Counted from the stretch's first letter, positions 23,835 through 33,079 are shown. The stretch: 47,611 nt of DNA from Lachnospiraceae bacterium (GCA_024682555.1 JAIKZD010000091.1:1-47611); one strand, 5' to 3'. Notes: generated from the sequence alone by a model not told the origin. Program-made: numbers and translations.

Positions 23835-24383
23835 TCATACCAGCTCTATGATCACTTCCATAGCGGCATCACCCTTTCTGGGTCCAATCTTGATGATCCT
23901 GGTATATCCGCCGTGACGGTTAACATACTTCGGAGCTATCTCATCAAACATCTTTGCCACCATATCAACACTCTTTGTATTTCTCTTTCTTCCTGCTGCC
24001 TTATCGGGTACTTCAGTTATGGGATAAAATACCTTTAACATCTGTCTCCTGGCATGGAGTCTTGACGGCTTATCCTTCTTGATGGTTTTCTTGACGGTGT
24101 CGTACTTGGTAACCTTTTTCTTTTTGCCGTTTACCTCGACTTCTTCCTTGATCCTCTTGCCGTCTTTATCCTTTAAGGGAACCTTGGCATCTATCTCAAC
24201 GGTCTCAAAGTTATCCATTTCCTTTACCGAAAGGGCTATAAGACCTTCGGCGATCTTCCTTATCTCCTTGGCTCTTGCCTCGGTGGTAGTGATCTTTCCG
24301 TGATATAAAAGATTCGTTACTTGGTTCCTTAACAATGCTTTTCTCTGACTGCTTGTCTTACCAAGCTTTCTGTAATTTGCCAT
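23835..24383 (-). CDS. rplQ: 50S ribosomal protein L17 with internal insertion
   Basis: A 182-residue L17, against about 115-130 in most bacteria. The N-terminal half ([35 protein letters not shown]) and C-terminal end ([26 protein letters not shown]) are standard. Between them is a highly charged segment of roughly 55 residues ([20 protein letters not shown] and following) that is absent from E. coli and Bacillus proteins. Last gene of the alpha operon; a strong terminator follows. Confidence 0.95.
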   Translation of the reverse strand: MANYRKLGKTSSQRKALLRNQVTNLLYHGKITTTEARAKEIRKIAEGLIALSVKEMDNFETVEIDAKVPLKDKDGKRIKEEVEVNGKKKKVTKYDTVKKTIKKDKPSRLHARRQMLKVFYPITEVPDKAAGRKRNTKSVDMVAKMFDEIAPKYVNRHGGYTRIIKIGPRKGDAAMEVIIELV

Positions 24384-24412
24384 TTTTTCTCCTTCCGTGA
24401 CGCTCTTCGGTC

Positions 24413-25366
24413 TTACTCACCATTATTTAACTGAAGTCCCAGCTCCTTAAGCTTGGCAAGAACTTCCTCAAGAGACTTTTTCCCGAGATTACGCACTCTC
24501 ATCATCTCGTCCGGTGTCTTGTTTATAAGCTCTCCTACGGTATTTATGCCTGCTCTCTTTAAGCAGTTGTATGATCTTACCGAAAGTTCAAGATCATCGA
24601 TCGAAAGCTCTATGATCTTTTCCGTTTCATCATCTTCCTTGACAACCATTACTTCAGCATTCTTGGCATTCTCGGAAAGATCGATGAAGAGGGAAAGATG
24701 CTCGCTTAAAACCTTTGCCGCAAGGCTTACTGCCTCATCGGGTGCCAGGGTTCCGTTTGTAAATACCTCGAGCGAAAGCTTGTCATAGTCCGTTATCTGG
24801 CCTACACGGGTATTCTCTACGGTCATGTTCACACGCTCAACCGGCGTATAGATCGAATCCACCGCGATGACTCCGATAGGCGTATCTTCGGATTTGTTCT
24901 TATCGGATCCCTGATAGCCTCTTCCGTTGGTTATCGTCAGTTCTATATAAAGCTTAGCCTTGGAACCGCTTAAAGTGGCTATCTTGATATCCTTGTTTAA
25001 TATCTCTATATCGGAATCACACTGGATATCCGCACCCGTAACAACTCCTTCACCTTCAAAATTGATGGTGGCCGTCTTGGGTTCGGAAGATGAACTCTCA
25101 TTCCTGATGGCAAGACTCTTGATGTTCATTATTATTTCCGTAACATCCTCCTTGACACCGGGGATGGAACTGAATTCATGCAGAACACCGTCTATCTTGA
25201 CCTGGCTTACTGCCGTGCCGGGAAGGGATGATAACATGATCCTTCTGAGTGAGTTACCGAGTGTTATTCCATAGCCTCTCTCTAAAGGCTCAACCACAAA
25301 CTTACCGTATTTCTTATCATTGGAGATCTCAACGATCTGTATTGCGGGTTTCTCAAAATCGAACAA
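24413..25366 (-). CDS. rpoA: RNA polymerase alpha subunit
   Basis: A 317-residue subunit that nucleates RNA polymerase assembly and contacts upstream promoter DNA. N-terminal domain with [30 protein letters not shown], flexible acidic linker, and C-terminal domain with [21 protein letters not shown] and [12 protein letters not shown]. The TTG at 25366 gives the usual start [13 protein letters not shown] and has AGGGGG upstream; a longer frame would add 22 unrelated residues. Confidence 0.96.
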   Translation of the reverse strand: MFDFEKPAIQIVEISNDKKYGKFVVEPLERGYGITLGNSLRRIMLSSLPGTAVSQVKIDGVLHEFSSIPGVKEDVTEIIMNIKSLAIRNESSSSEPKTATINFEGEGVVTGADIQCDSDIEILNKDIKIATLSGSKAKLYIELTITNGRGYQGSDKNKSEDTPIGVIAVDSIYTPVERVNMTVENTRVGQITDYDKLSLEVFTNGTLAPDEAVSLAAKVLSEHLSLFIDLSENAKNAEVMVVKEDDETEKIIELSIDDLELSVRSYNCLKRAGINTVGELINKTPDEMMRVRNLGKKSLEEVLAKLKELGLQLNNGE

Positions 25367-25448
25367 TGCAGGTACCCCCTTTTCATTGATTGCTGTATCT
25401 GAAACTGTGATAGTATCAAAAATATGTACCAAAAACCTCTATGCGGAT

Positions 25449-26042
25449 TTACTTTGAATACAACTCGACGATCAGCATCTCGTTAACGGGAACATCGATC
25501 TCTTCACGTGTGGGAAGATTCTTTATCTCTCCCTTTAAGTTCTCCTGATCAACGTCCAGCCATGCGGGGATGGCCCTTCCGCCGGTAACCTCAAGGATAT
25601 CCTTATATCTCTGAAGACTCTTGCTCTTTTCCCTGATCTCAATAACATCACCGGCCTTAACAAGATATGAAGGGATATTTACACTCTTGCCGTTTACAAG
25701 AACATGCTTGTGTCCGACGATCTGTCTGGCCTCTCTTCTGGTTCTTGCAAAAGCCATTCTGAACAGAACATTGTCAAGCCTGCTCTCAAGCATAACCATA
25801 AGATTCTCACCGGTCATGCCTTTCATACGGTCTGCCTTATCGTAATAATTTCTGAAGGGCTTTTCCAATACACCGTATATAAACTTAGCCTTCTGCTTTT
25901 CTCTTAACTGAAGCGCATACTCACTGGGCTTTCTTCCGGAACGGGTCAGATTCCTTCTTGACTTCTTGTCATAGCCAAGATACATCGGCTCGATCCCAAG
26001 TGATCTGCATCTTTTGAGTATGGGTACTCTATTGACTGCCAT
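25449..26042 (-). CDS. rpsD: 30S ribosomal protein S4
   Basis: A 197-residue primary 16S rRNA-binding protein. Start at 26042 ([16 protein letters not shown]) with AAGGAGG upstream. The S4 RNA-binding domain is seen as [34 protein letters not shown]. The N-terminus lacks the four-cysteine zinc site found in some homologues. S4 is a known translational autoregulator; a 122-nt leader precedes it. Confidence 0.97.
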   Translation of the reverse strand: MAVNRVPILKRCRSLGIEPMYLGYDKKSRRNLTRSGRKPSEYALQLREKQKAKFIYGVLEKPFRNYYDKADRMKGMTGENLMVMLESRLDNVLFRMAFARTRREARQIVGHKHVLVNGKSVNIPSYLVKAGDVIEIREKSKSLQRYKDILEVTGGRAIPAWLDVDQENLKGEIKNLPTREEIDVPVNEMLIVELYSK

Positions 26043-26164
26043 TAATTCTTCCTCCTTAAATGAACCATTGTGTTCACTGTACATCTGTGATCATGACAGG
26101 CAGTATCTGTCTGCCATATTTCCGTATGAAACGAAAAACCGTTTACCGCCTGTTTGAAAAAGGA
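26043..26164 (-). promoter_or_regulatory. Intercistronic leader of rpsD
   Basis: A 122-nt gap between rpsK and rpsD. It contains the hairpins TGAAC/GTTCA just before the ribosome binding site and GGCAG/CTGCC further upstream. Firmicutes S4 proteins bind such leaders, so autoregulation is plausible; not proven. Confidence 0.35.
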
Positions 26165-26560
26165 TCATACTCTCCTGCGCTTGGGCGGACGGCATCCGTT
26201 ATGGGGAACGGGAGTAACATCACTGATACTTATAACCTCTAAACCGTTTGCTGCCAGAGCTCTGATCGCAGCTTCTCTTCCTGAGCCCGGTCCCTTTACA
26301 AAAACATCAACAGTCTTAAGGCCATGCACCAGAGCAGCCTTTGTTGCTGTTTCTGCAGCCATCTGTGCTGCATATGGAGTAGATTTCCTTGAACCTCTGA
26401 AGCCCAGGCCGCCGGCACTTGCCCATGATAAAGCATTACCTTCGGTATCAGTTAATGTTACGATAGTATTATTAAATGATGCCTGAATATGCGCCTGTCC
26501 ACGTTCAACGTTTTTCTTGACACGCTTTTTTGTTACTTTTTTTGCACCTGTCTTTGCCAT
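26165..26560 (-). CDS. rpsK: 30S ribosomal protein S11
   Basis: A 131-residue protein of the platform of the 30S subunit near the E-site codon. Diagnostic stretches: [27 protein letters not shown]-like [35 protein letters not shown], and the basic end [18 protein letters not shown]. It lies 26 nt after rpsM in the usual alpha-operon order. Confidence 0.97.
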   Translation of the reverse strand: MAKTGAKKVTKKRVKKNVERGQAHIQASFNNTIVTLTDTEGNALSWASAGGLGFRGSRKSTPYAAQMAAETATKAALVHGLKTVDVFVKGPGSGREAAIRALAANGLEVISISDVTPVPHNGCRPPKRRRV

Positions 26561-26586
26561 TAAACTAACCTACTTTCTGTTATAAT

Positions 26587-26955
26587 TTACTTTTTCTTTC
26601 CTGCTACTGTCCTCTTGGGACCCTTACGCGTTCTTGCATTTGTCTTGGTCTTCTGTCCGCGGACGGGAAGTCCCTTTCTGTGACGGATACCTCTGTAACA
26701 TCCGATTTCCTGTAATCTCTTGATGTTAAGAGCTACTTCACGCCTCAGATCACCTTCTACCTGATATTCCGTATCAATGATATCACTGATCCTCTTAACC
26801 TCTTCATCGGTAAGATCACGACATCTTGTATCGGGATTAACCTTAGCCTGCGCTAAGATCTTTGTTGCACTCGGTCTTCCGATTCCATACACATAGGTAA
26901 GACCGATCTCAACACGCTTGTCTCTTGGTAAATCAACACCTGAAATACGAGCCAT
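26587..26955 (-). CDS. rpsM: 30S ribosomal protein S13
   Basis: A 122-residue head protein that forms bridges to the 50S subunit and contacts P-site t[29 protein letters not shown] at the start and [23 protein letters not shown] near the end are typical. GAAAGGAAAGAGG precedes the ATG. A 279-nt hairpin-rich gap separates it from rpmJ, far more than the spacing elsewhere in the operon. Confidence 0.97.
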   Translation of the reverse strand: MARISGVDLPRDKRVEIGLTYVYGIGRPSATKILAQAKVNPDTRCRDLTDEEVKRISDIIDTEYQVEGDLRREVALNIKRLQEIGCYRGIRHRKGLPVRGQKTKTNARTRKGPKRTVAGKKK

Positions 26956-27234
26956 TACTGTTACCTCTTTCCTTTCAAATATAAACAGATTTTCGGATCG
27001 CTTTGCGATCCCTTACAAATTGACTGGGATCTCCTGGTCTCAGAGATCCTTCCGGATCATTTCTCATCAAAGATCGGATAATGACCGGAGGTTTCCGGCT
27101 TTGCCGGTATCAATCGCAGATAAGCCCGTATTTTCCAAACGAGTTATCTATTTGCCGCAATCACCCGCATGTCCTCATGACGGTAAGGCTTATAACACGG
27201 GAAACTGCCAACTCAGCCGCTGTTCTTTGGGATA
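26956..27234 (-). promoter_or_regulatory. Hairpin-rich gap before rpsM
   Basis: A 279-nt stretch without a gene. Strong hairpins on the transcript: GGATCGC-AAA-GCGATCC (26995-27011), GGATCTC/GAGATCC with a 9-nt loop (27027-27049), and CCGGC-AAA-GCCGG (27095-27107). None has a T run. The length and stacking of stems suggest a structured regulatory leader, possibly bound by an alpha-operon ribosomal protein. Confidence 0.55.
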
Positions 27235-27348
27235 TTATCCCTGACGCTGTTTGTGCTTGGGGTTTTCACAGATTATCCTGATCCTGCCCTTTCTCTTGAT
27301 GACTTTGCATTTTTCGCAAATCGGTTTTACTGATGATCTAACTTTCAC
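27235..27348 (-). CDS. rpmJ: 50S ribosomal protein L36
   Basis: A 37-residue protein, zinc-binding form: CEKC at one end and C-x4-H (CENPKH) at the other. It starts with GTG at 27348, preceded by AAAGGAGG. Zinc-type L36 is typical of organisms growing with ample zinc; no zinc-free paralogue is in the window. It is the first gene after the internal promoter at 27438-27466. Confidence 0.96.
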   Translation of the reverse strand: MKVRSSVKPICEKCKVIKRKGRIRIICENPKHKQRQG

Positions 27349-27391
27349 GTTAAACCTCCTTTCAACTACCAAAAACCAAAATAGGTCTCCG

Positions 27392-27416
27392 AAAAGGGCA
27401 TGATGACATCCTGCCC
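27392..27416 (-). terminator. Attenuator-like hairpin before rpmJ
   Basis: Minus strand stem GGGCAgGAT / ATCaTGCCC (loop GTC, one mismatch) followed by TTTT, between the internal promoter and rpmJ. It could end part of the transcripts before the alpha-operon genes or simply close the infA transcript. Confidence 0.5.
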
Positions 27417-27437
27417 ATTTAAACGCGACCGTTTTAT

Positions 27438-27466
27438 ATATTATCACGGGCTGTGATAAATATCAA
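27438..27466 (-). promoter_or_regulatory. Internal promoter of the alpha operon with palindrome
   Basis: Minus strand TTGATA (27461-27466), 17-nt spacer, TAATAT (27438-27443) with an extended TG one base upstream of the -10. The spacer and the edge of the -10 form a perfect inverted repeat TTATCAC-N5-GTGATAA (27441-27459). It begins 4 bases past the infA stop. It would drive rpmJ-rpsM-rpsK-rpsD-rpoA-rplQ. Confidence 0.6.
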
Positions 27467-27469
27467 CAA

Positions 27470-27688
27470 TTATTTATCTCTCCAGATTATCCTGCCTTTG
27501 GAAAGATCGTAGGGTGACATTTCAAGGGTTACCTTATCACCCGGAAGGATCCTTATGAAATTCATTCGAAGCTTGCCGCTGATATGAGCAAGTACCTCAT
27601 GCTCATTCTCGAGCTTTACGCGGAACATCGCGTTGGGAAGCTTTTCGATCACCGTTCCTTCTATTTCAATTACATCGGTTTTTGACAT
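27470..27688 (-). CDS. infA: Translation initiation factor IF-1
   Basis: A 72-residue OB-fold protein that blocks the A site during initiation. [51 protein letters not shown] is diagnostic; it ends GRIIWRDK. It overlaps the end of the KOW-domain gene by 19 nt, suggesting coupled translation. Confidence 0.97.
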   Translation of the reverse strand: MSKTDVIEIEGTVIEKLPNAMFRVKLENEHEVLAHISGKLRMNFIRILPGDKVTLEMSPYDLSKGRIIWRDK

Positions 27689-27969
27689 TCATTGTCCTCC
27701 ATTAAATATAACCTGACAGCCCTTTTTATCTCTTCATTGGAAGGCAGTATGCTTTCATCCTGCCTGTTACTTAGCTTTTCGATCAGCTCTCTGTTAAAAC
27801 CGATCTTTTTGATCAGTCTCACATGTTTTCTCTTTTTTCTTTTCGGTTTGCCAACGGGTCTCAGTCTTCCGTCCGACAGAAAAAACACATCGTTTTCTTC
27901 TTTTATGATGATGTACGTTTTCCCGCGATCATGTCCGGCCACCGATACCGCATACATCCCTTCAAACAT
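27670..27969 (-). CDS. KOW-domain RNA-binding protein (L14e-like)
   Basis: A 99-residue basic protein. The N-terminal KOW motif reads [30 protein letters not shown], followed by a lysine/arginine-rich stretch [15 protein letters not shown] and a helical C-terminus. Such proteins are common between map and infA in Clostridia and are thought to bind rRNA; the name L14e-like reflects fold similarity only. The start at 27969 has GGAAG upstream; a second ATG four codons in has no site. A hairpin with GAAA tetraloop (28019-28038) precedes the gene. Confidence 0.85.
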   Translation of the reverse strand: MFEGMYAVSVAGHDRGKTYIIIKEENDVFFLSDGRLRPVGKPKRKKRKHVRLIKKIGFNRELIEKLSNRQDESILPSNEEIKRAVRLYLMEDNECQKPM

Positions 27970-28061
27970 CTGCCGTCTTCCTTCGTTTTCCTAACACTTT
28001 TCTTCCCGGTCCCCGCATAAACCCGTTTTCACCGGTTTCCGTAAAAGACCTGCCTGATTGT

Positions 28062-28817
28062 CTACCTTGACAGTGTAAGGATCTCCGGCTCGTCCTCCGT
28101 GATCAGGATGGTGTTTTCATAATGCGCGCTTGGAAGTCCGTCTGCGGTCACCACCGTCCAGTCATCCTCAAGCCATTCAACTTCCCAGGTCCCGAGATTT
28201 ATCATCGGCTCGATGGCAAGTGTCATTCCGGCTTTCAGCATAAGTCCCTTTTTCTTCTGTCTGAAATTGGGTATCTGCGGATCCTCATGAAGTTTTGTTC
28301 CTATACCGTGACCGACGAGATCTTCAACTATCCCGTACCCGAAACCTTCGATATAATCGGCAATGGCATTTGAGATATCATAAAGATGATTTCCTTCCCT
28401 CGCCATCTTTATGCCCTCAAAGAAGCTCTGTTTCGTCCTTTCAACCAGATCCTTTACCTCTGGCTTTACTTTTCCGATCATATAAGTCCTTGCAGCGTCG
28501 GAATGATATCCTTTATATATAAGACCCGCATCCAGACTTACTATGTCGCCTTCCTTTAATATCCGGTCTTTCTTTGGTATTCCGTGCACGACCTCTTCGT
28601 TTACGGATACGCATATCGATGCCGGGAACCCGTTATAATGAAGGAAATTGGGAATCCCGTCCATCTCCCTTATGAGCTTTTCGCCCAGTCTGTCCACCTC
28701 AAGTGTCGACATCCCGGGTTTCAAGGCCTCCCCGAGCTTATCATGCACATATTCGAGTCTCTTGCAGGATTCTCTCATAAGAGCGATCTCTCTCGGAGAT
28801 TTAATTGATACCGCCAT
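28062..28817 (-). CDS. map: Methionine aminopeptidase, type I
   Basis: A 251-residue metalloenzyme that removes the N-terminal methionine from nascent proteins. Metal ligands are in SLDAGLIYKGYHSDAART (two Asp), GHGIGTKLHEDP (His), IEPMI (Glu) and HYENTI (Glu). Substrate histidine lies in NFLHYNGFPASICVSVNEEVVHG. No N-terminal SH3-binding zinc extension. It follows adk by 19 nt as in most Firmicutes. Confidence 0.97.
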   Translation of the reverse strand: MAVSIKSPREIALMRESCKRLEYVHDKLGEALKPGMSTLEVDRLGEKLIREMDGIPNFLHYNGFPASICVSVNEEVVHGIPKKDRILKEGDIVSLDAGLIYKGYHSDAARTYMIGKVKPEVKDLVERTKQSFFEGIKMAREGNHLYDISNAIADYIEGFGYGIVEDLVGHGIGTKLHEDPQIPNFRQKKKGLMLKAGMTLAIEPMINLGTWEVEWLEDDWTVVTADGLPSAHYENTILITEDEPEILTLSR

Positions 28818-28836
28818 GGCAATGCCTTTCAGATAT

Positions 28837-29478
28837 TTATTTCAATATATTCTTTATATCCTCGAACACGACATCGATATCCTTTGTACCGTCAACCTCT
28901 TTCAGTATTCCTTTATTCCTGTAATACTCTATAAGAGGTGCTGTCTGTTCATGATATACGGAAAGCCTGTTCTTAACCGTCTCCGGCTTGTCATCGTCTC
29001 TTATGATAAGCTCGCTCCCGCAGGCATCACATACATTCTCCTTCACCGGAGGCATGTACTTCACATGATATGTGGCGCCGCACTTAACACAGGCTCTTCT
29101 GCCGCTCATCCTGTTTATGATGTTTTCATCCGGAACATCAACATTGATGGCATAGTCGATCTTTTCGTTAAATTTTGCAACTGCCTCATCAAGGACCTCT
29201 GCCTGGGGTATTGTCCTTGGATATCCGTCAAGAACATATCCGTTCTTGCAGTCATCCTTTGCCACCCTGTCAAGAAGTATCCTTACCGTAAGCTCATCAG
29301 GTACTAACTGTCCCTTGTCCATATAGCTCTTGGCTTCCATTCCGAGAGGAGTATTTTCCTTGATGTTTGCCCTGAAAATATCACCGGTGGAAATATGGGG
29401 GATCCCGTACTCCGAAGCGATCCTCTTGGCCTGGGTTCCTTTTCCTGCTCCGGGTGCACCGAGCATTATTACCTTCAT
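28837..29478 (-). CDS. adk: Adenylate kinase, zinc-lid type
   Basis: A 213-residue enzyme converting ATP + AMP to 2 ADP. P-loop GAPGAGKGT, AMP site ISTGDIFR, DGYPRT, and the lid with the four-cysteine zinc site CVKCGATYH ... CDACG typical of Gram-positive enzymes. The gene lies 115 nt after secY; this gap carries a folded RNA element (29521-29586). CGGAGG precedes the ATG. Confidence 0.97.
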   Translation of the reverse strand: MKVIMLGAPGAGKGTQAKRIASEYGIPHISTGDIFRANIKENTPLGMEAKSYMDKGQLVPDELTVRILLDRVAKDDCKNGYVLDGYPRTIPQAEVLDEAVAKFNEKIDYAINVDVPDENIINRMSGRRACVKCGATYHVKYMPPVKENVCDACGSELIIRDDDKPETVKNRLSVYHEQTAPLIEYYRNKGILKEVDGTKDIDVVFEDIKNILK

Positions 29479-29520
29479 AACTCTGTCCTCCGTATAGATT
29501 CACATTTAGGCAGTTAATGA

Positions 29521-29586
29521 CCGGGCAGGAACAGAAGCGTTTCAGCATCCCCGTTTACGGGGACTGACACATAAGTTTCCCGCCCG
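29521..29586 (-). promoter_or_regulatory. Structured RNA element between secY and adk
   Basis: The 115-nt gap can fold into an outer stem (CGGGC-GGAAC at 29522-29532 with its partner at 29575-29586, one mismatch and one bulge) and a central hairpin TCAG-CCCCG / CGGGG-CTGA (29542-29567). No T run follows. It may protect, process or regulate the secY-adk junction. Confidence 0.5.
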
Positions 29587-29593
29587 ATCATGA

Positions 29594-30907
29594 TCAGTCG
29601 TTCAAAAATCCCTTATAATTGCGGACTAACATCTGTGATTCGATCTGCTTGATCGTCTCTAAGATAACACCTACGATGATGATAAGAGAGGTTCCTCCGA
29701 AGGAAACGCTCGCACCAAAGAGTCCGTTACAGATTATCGGTATGATGGCCACGATTATGAGACCTACCGCTCCGATAAAGATTATGTAATTAAGTATCTT
29801 CGTAAGATACTCACTTGTCGGTTTTCCGGGTCTGATACCGGGTACGAATCCGCCCTGCTTCTTCATGTTATCGGCAACCTCAAGCGGGTTGAAGGTTATC
29901 GATGTATAGAAATAAGCAAAGAAGATGACAAGTATGATATAGAAAAGTGCTCCGATGGAAAGAGCAGGGCTTGCAGGCTTAAACCAGTTCCCCGAGTTCA
30001 GGGCCTGCATTATCTTCTGCCACCATAAGGGTCCGTTTTTCCCCGAAAATGAGGTGATGACCACAGGAAGCTGCATAAGGCTTGAAGCGAAGATAATGGG
30101 AATAACGCCGCCCGTGTTTACCTTTAAGGGGATGTGCGAAGACTGTCCTCCCATGGTTTTCCTTCCCTGTACTTTCTTGGCATACTGCACCGGGATCCTT
30201 CTCTCTGCTCCGTTTAACATAATGGTAAGGACTACGGTAACCAGTACCACCGCTATTATGATCACTGCTGCAAGGACTGCCGTTGCAAAGGATTTTCCCT
30301 TCATGAACTGCTCATAAAGAGCGGCAAAATCCTGAGGTATCCTTGAAATGATATTGATAACAAGTACTATGGATATACCGTTTCCGACACCGCTTTCCGT
30401 TATCTGTTCGCCTATCCACATAAGGAAAGCCGAGCCGGCGGTAAGGGCTACTACAACGGTTATAACGCTGAGTGCGTTGTATTTTTCCAGAAGTCCCTGT
30501 CTTCCGAATCCGATGGCCATGGCCAAAGACTCTATAAGAGACAGACCAACGGTCACGTAACGGGTGATGGAAGCGATCTTCTTACGTCCATCCTCGCCTT
30601 CCTTCTGCATTTCTTCAAGCTTCGGGATGGCGATGGTCAAAAGCTGCATAATGATGGAACTCGTGATGTAAGGCGTAATGCTGAGTGCAAACACTGACAT
30701 CTTCTCAAGAGAGCCGCCGGTGAAGGCATCAAGGAAATTGAAAGAATCTCCCAGAGCATTCTGCAGCCAGTTTGAGAAATAAGTTCTGTCAACGCCCGGA
30801 ACAGGCAGCTGACTGCCCAGACGGATAACTATAAGCATCAAAAAAGTAAATATCAGTTTTTTTCTGATCTCTTTGATCTTAAAAGCATTCTGTAACGTTT
30901 TAAACAT
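29594..30907 (-). CDS. secY: Protein translocase subunit SecY
   Basis: A 437-residue, ten-helix membrane channel for Sec-dependent export and membrane insertion. Hallmarks: RLGSQLPVPGVD near the N-terminus, GITPYITSSIIMQLL-like ALSITPYITSSIIMQLL, GGQSSHIPLKVN, NPLEVADNMKKQGGFVPGIRPG, and a C-terminal loop ending ESQMLVRNYKGFLND. Its ATG overlaps the rplO stop by one base (TGATG form). Confidence 0.97.
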   Translation of the reverse strand: MFKTLQNAFKIKEIRKKLIFTFLMLIVIRLGSQLPVPGVDRTYFSNWLQNALGDSFNFLDAFTGGSLEKMSVFALSITPYITSSIIMQLLTIAIPKLEEMQKEGEDGRKKIASITRYVTVGLSLIESLAMAIGFGRQGLLEKYNALSVITVVVALTAGSAFLMWIGEQITESGVGNGISIVLVINIISRIPQDFAALYEQFMKGKSFATAVLAAVIIIAVVLVTVVLTIMLNGAERRIPVQYAKKVQGRKTMGGQSSHIPLKVNTGGVIPIIFASSLMQLPVVITSFSGKNGPLWWQKIMQALNSGNWFKPASPALSIGALFYIILVIFFAYFYTSITFNPLEVADNMKKQGGFVPGIRPGKPTSEYLTKILNYIIFIGAVGLIIVAIIPIICNGLFGASVSFGGTSLIIIVGVILETIKQIESQMLVRNYKGFLND

Positions 30908-31347
30908 CAGATCACCTCTGTACTTCCGCCAACAGCCTCAATCTTCTCTTTGGCCGATGCGCTGAAGGCATTAGCCTGAACCGTAAGCTTCTTGGTCAAT
31001 TCTCCATATCCGAGTATCTTTACGCCATCTCTCGGGTTTTTGATGATCCCGCTTTCCAGAAGAGAATCTATATTGACCGTTGCTCCGTCATCAAATCCTT
31101 CAAGAGCCGAGATATTGATCGCTACGATGTCCTTCGTGTTTCTGTTCTTGAATCCGCGCTTGGGGATCCTTCTGTATAACGGCATCTGTCCGCCTTCGAA
31201 ACCAACCCTGGGAGCACCTGAACGGGCTTTCTGACCCTTATGTCCCTTACCGGCAGTCTTGCCGTTTCCTGAACCGTGTCCGCGACCTCTTCTAAAATTA
31301 TCATTATGTGTAGAACCCTTTGCAGGCTTTAAATTTGATAATTCCAA
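30907..31347 (-). CDS. rplO: 50S ribosomal protein L15
   Basis: A 146-residue protein of the central large subunit. Start taken as TTG at 31347 ([15 protein letters not shown]), preceded by AGGAGGTG six bases upstream; an ATG 33 nt earlier lies beside the rpmD stop and would add 11 atypical residues. [24 protein letters not shown] and [15 protein letters not shown] are diagnostic. Confidence 0.96.
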   Translation of the reverse strand: MELSNLKPAKGSTHNDNFRRGRGHGSGNGKTAGKGHKGQKARSGAPRVGFEGGQMPLYRRIPKRGFKNRNTKDIVAINISALEGFDDGATVNIDSLLESGIIKNPRDGVKILGYGELTKKLTVQANAFSASAKEKIEAVGGSTEVI

Positions 31348-31366
31348 CTGTGACACCTCCTGTCCT

Positions 31367-31552
31367 TTATACTTCTTCAACCTTTACCAGATGACTGACC
31401 TGCTTTATCATTCCTCTTACAGCGTCATTATCGGGTAAATCCACCGTCTTACCGAGCTTTCTGAGTCCAAGAGCTTCCACGGTCGCTCTGTGCTTGGGTA
31501 TTGATCCTATGGTGGATCTTATCAGTGTAACTTTTAATCTTTTCTCTGCCAC
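31367..31552 (-). CDS. rpmD: 50S ribosomal protein L30
   Basis: A 61-residue protein with the motif [27 protein letters not shown]. It starts with GTG at 31552, with AGGAGGAGG upstream. It lies between rpsE and rplO in spc-operon order. Length matches bacterial L30. Confidence 0.96.
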   Translation of the reverse strand: MAEKRLKVTLIRSTIGSIPKHRATVEALGLRKLGKTVDLPDNDAVRGMIKQVSHLVKVEEV

Positions 31553-31585
31553 TTTTTGTTCCTCCTCCTAGGTTTCTGAGCCCGA

Positions 31586-32095
31586 TTAAGCTTTGATCTC
31601 CTCTACGGATTTTCCGCGAAGACGAGCTACTTCTTCCGGAGTCTTTAACTGGCTTAATGCTTCGATAGTAGCTAATACTACATTCTGCTTGTTGTTTGAT
31701 CCGAGTGATTTTGTACGGATATTCTTGATGCCTGCAAGTTCGCATACCGAACGTGCCGGACCGCCTGCTATAACACCGGTTCCTTCAGGTGCCCTCTTCA
31801 AAAGAACGTTCGCACCGCCGAACTTGCCGATATAATCATGTGTTATACTCTTATTTTCATCAAGGGCAACGTTAATGAGCCTCTTCATGGCATCCTCTTT
31901 GCCCTTCCTGATTGCTTCGGGTATTTCTGCAGCCTTTCCGAGGCCTGCGCCTACATGACCATTGCCATCGCCTACAACTACCAGAGCTGAGAAGCGCATG
32001 TTACGTCCACCCTTAACAACCTTTGTAACTCTCTTGATCGAAACAACTTTTTCTTCGAGCTCCAAGTTGCTCACGTCTATGATCGTACGTTTCAT
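31586..32095 (-). CDS. rpsE: 30S ribosomal protein S5
   Basis: A 169-residue protein with an N-terminal double-stranded RNA-binding fold ([33 protein letters not shown]) and a C-terminal domain ([29 protein letters not shown]). It helps decoding fidelity and mRNA unwinding. It follows rplR by 15 nt. Confidence 0.97.
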   Translation of the reverse strand: MKRTIIDVSNLELEEKVVSIKRVTKVVKGGRNMRFSALVVVGDGNGHVGAGLGKAAEIPEAIRKGKEDAMKRLINVALDENKSITHDYIGKFGGANVLLKRAPEGTGVIAGGPARSVCELAGIKNIRTKSLGSNNKQNVVLATIEALSQLKTPEEVARLRGKSVEEIKA

Positions 32096-32110
32096 GTTCT
32101 CTCTCCCTTC

Positions 32111-32479
32111 CTAAAATTCCAGTCCGGCTTCTCTGGCTGCGTCTGCCAATGCCTTGACCTTACCCTGATATATAAAGCCGCCTCTGTCAAAAACAACTTC
32201 CTTGATGCCCTTGTCAAGTGCTCTTCCTGCGATGACCTTTCCGAGGTAGGCTGCAGCTTCAACGTTGTTTGTCTTTTTAAGTTCGGCCTTGACATCCTTT
32301 TCAACCGTTGATGCAGCTACAAGGGTATTTCCTTTTGTGTCATCTATTATCTGAGCATACATGTGATCATTGCTTCTGAATACGGAAAGACGAGGTACTT
32401 CGGCAGTGCCGTTTAAACGGTTACGTACTCTCAAGTGCTTTTTCTTTCTTACTTCTGATCTGGATTTTTTACTAACCAT
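32111..32479 (-). CDS. rplR: 50S ribosomal protein L18
   Basis: A 122-residue 5S rRNA-binding protein. Typical elements: [36 protein letters not shown] and [28 protein letters not shown] at the C-terminus. It lies between rplF and rpsE with short spacers. Confidence 0.97.
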   Translation of the reverse strand: MVSKKSRSEVRKKKHLRVRNRLNGTAEVPRLSVFRSNDHMYAQIIDDTKGNTLVAASTVEKDVKAELKKTNNVEAAAYLGKVIAGRALDKGIKEVVFDRGGFIYQGKVKALADAAREAGLEF

Positions 32480-32498
32480 TCTTCACACACTCCTTCTC

Positions 32499-33041
32499 TT
32501 ACTTCTTACCGGTCTTGCCGACTTTACGTCTTATTGTCTCATCAGCATACTTGATACCCTTGCCCTTGTAGGGTTCAGGTCTTCTCTTGTCTCTGATCTC
32601 AGCAGCGTACTGACCTACTTTTTCCTTGTCGATACCCTTAACGGTTATCTTATTCGTTCCTTCAAGAACGGTTTCGATTCCTTCGGGATCCTCCATCTCA
32701 ACGGGATGAGAATATCCGAGGGATAAAACAAGCTTCTTGCCCTGTTTCTGTGCCCTGTAACCAACACCGTTGATCTCAAGGACTTTTTCGTATCCATTGG
32801 TCACTCCGGTTACCATATTATTGAGCAGTGTTCTCGTAAGACCGTGAAGTGCCTTCATCCTCTTAAGATCATTGGGACGTGTTACGGTAAGCACACCTCC
32901 GTCAAGCTTAATCTCCATCTCGGGAACAAGAACTCTCTCAAGCGTACCCTTAGGACCCTTTACAGTCACTTTATTATTTTCTGCAATATCCACTGTAACA
33001 CCCGCAGGTATTGCGATTGGCATTTTTCCTATTCGTGACAT
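32499..33041 (-). CDS. rplF: 50S ribosomal protein L6
   Basis: A 180-residue protein of two repeated domains near the factor-binding centre. [25 protein letters not shown] and the C-terminal [32 protein letters not shown] are diagnostic. GGAGGTACGGGC precedes the ATG. Normal spc-operon position after rpsH. Confidence 0.97.
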   Translation of the reverse strand: MSRIGKMPIAIPAGVTVDIAENNKVTVKGPKGTLERVLVPEMEIKLDGGVLTVTRPNDLKRMKALHGLTRTLLNNMVTGVTNGYEKVLEINGVGYRAQKQGKKLVLSLGYSHPVEMEDPEGIETVLEGTNKITVKGIDKEKVGQYAAEIRDKRRPEPYKGKGIKYADETIRRKVGKTGKK

Positions 33042-33079
33042 GCCCGTACCTCCTGTTTTTTCTGTTTAAACAATTTATA

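Noticed and set aside
28648-29307. 219-codon plus-strand frame opposite map and adk
   Set aside because: Both map and adk are unmistakable; this frame has no family features.
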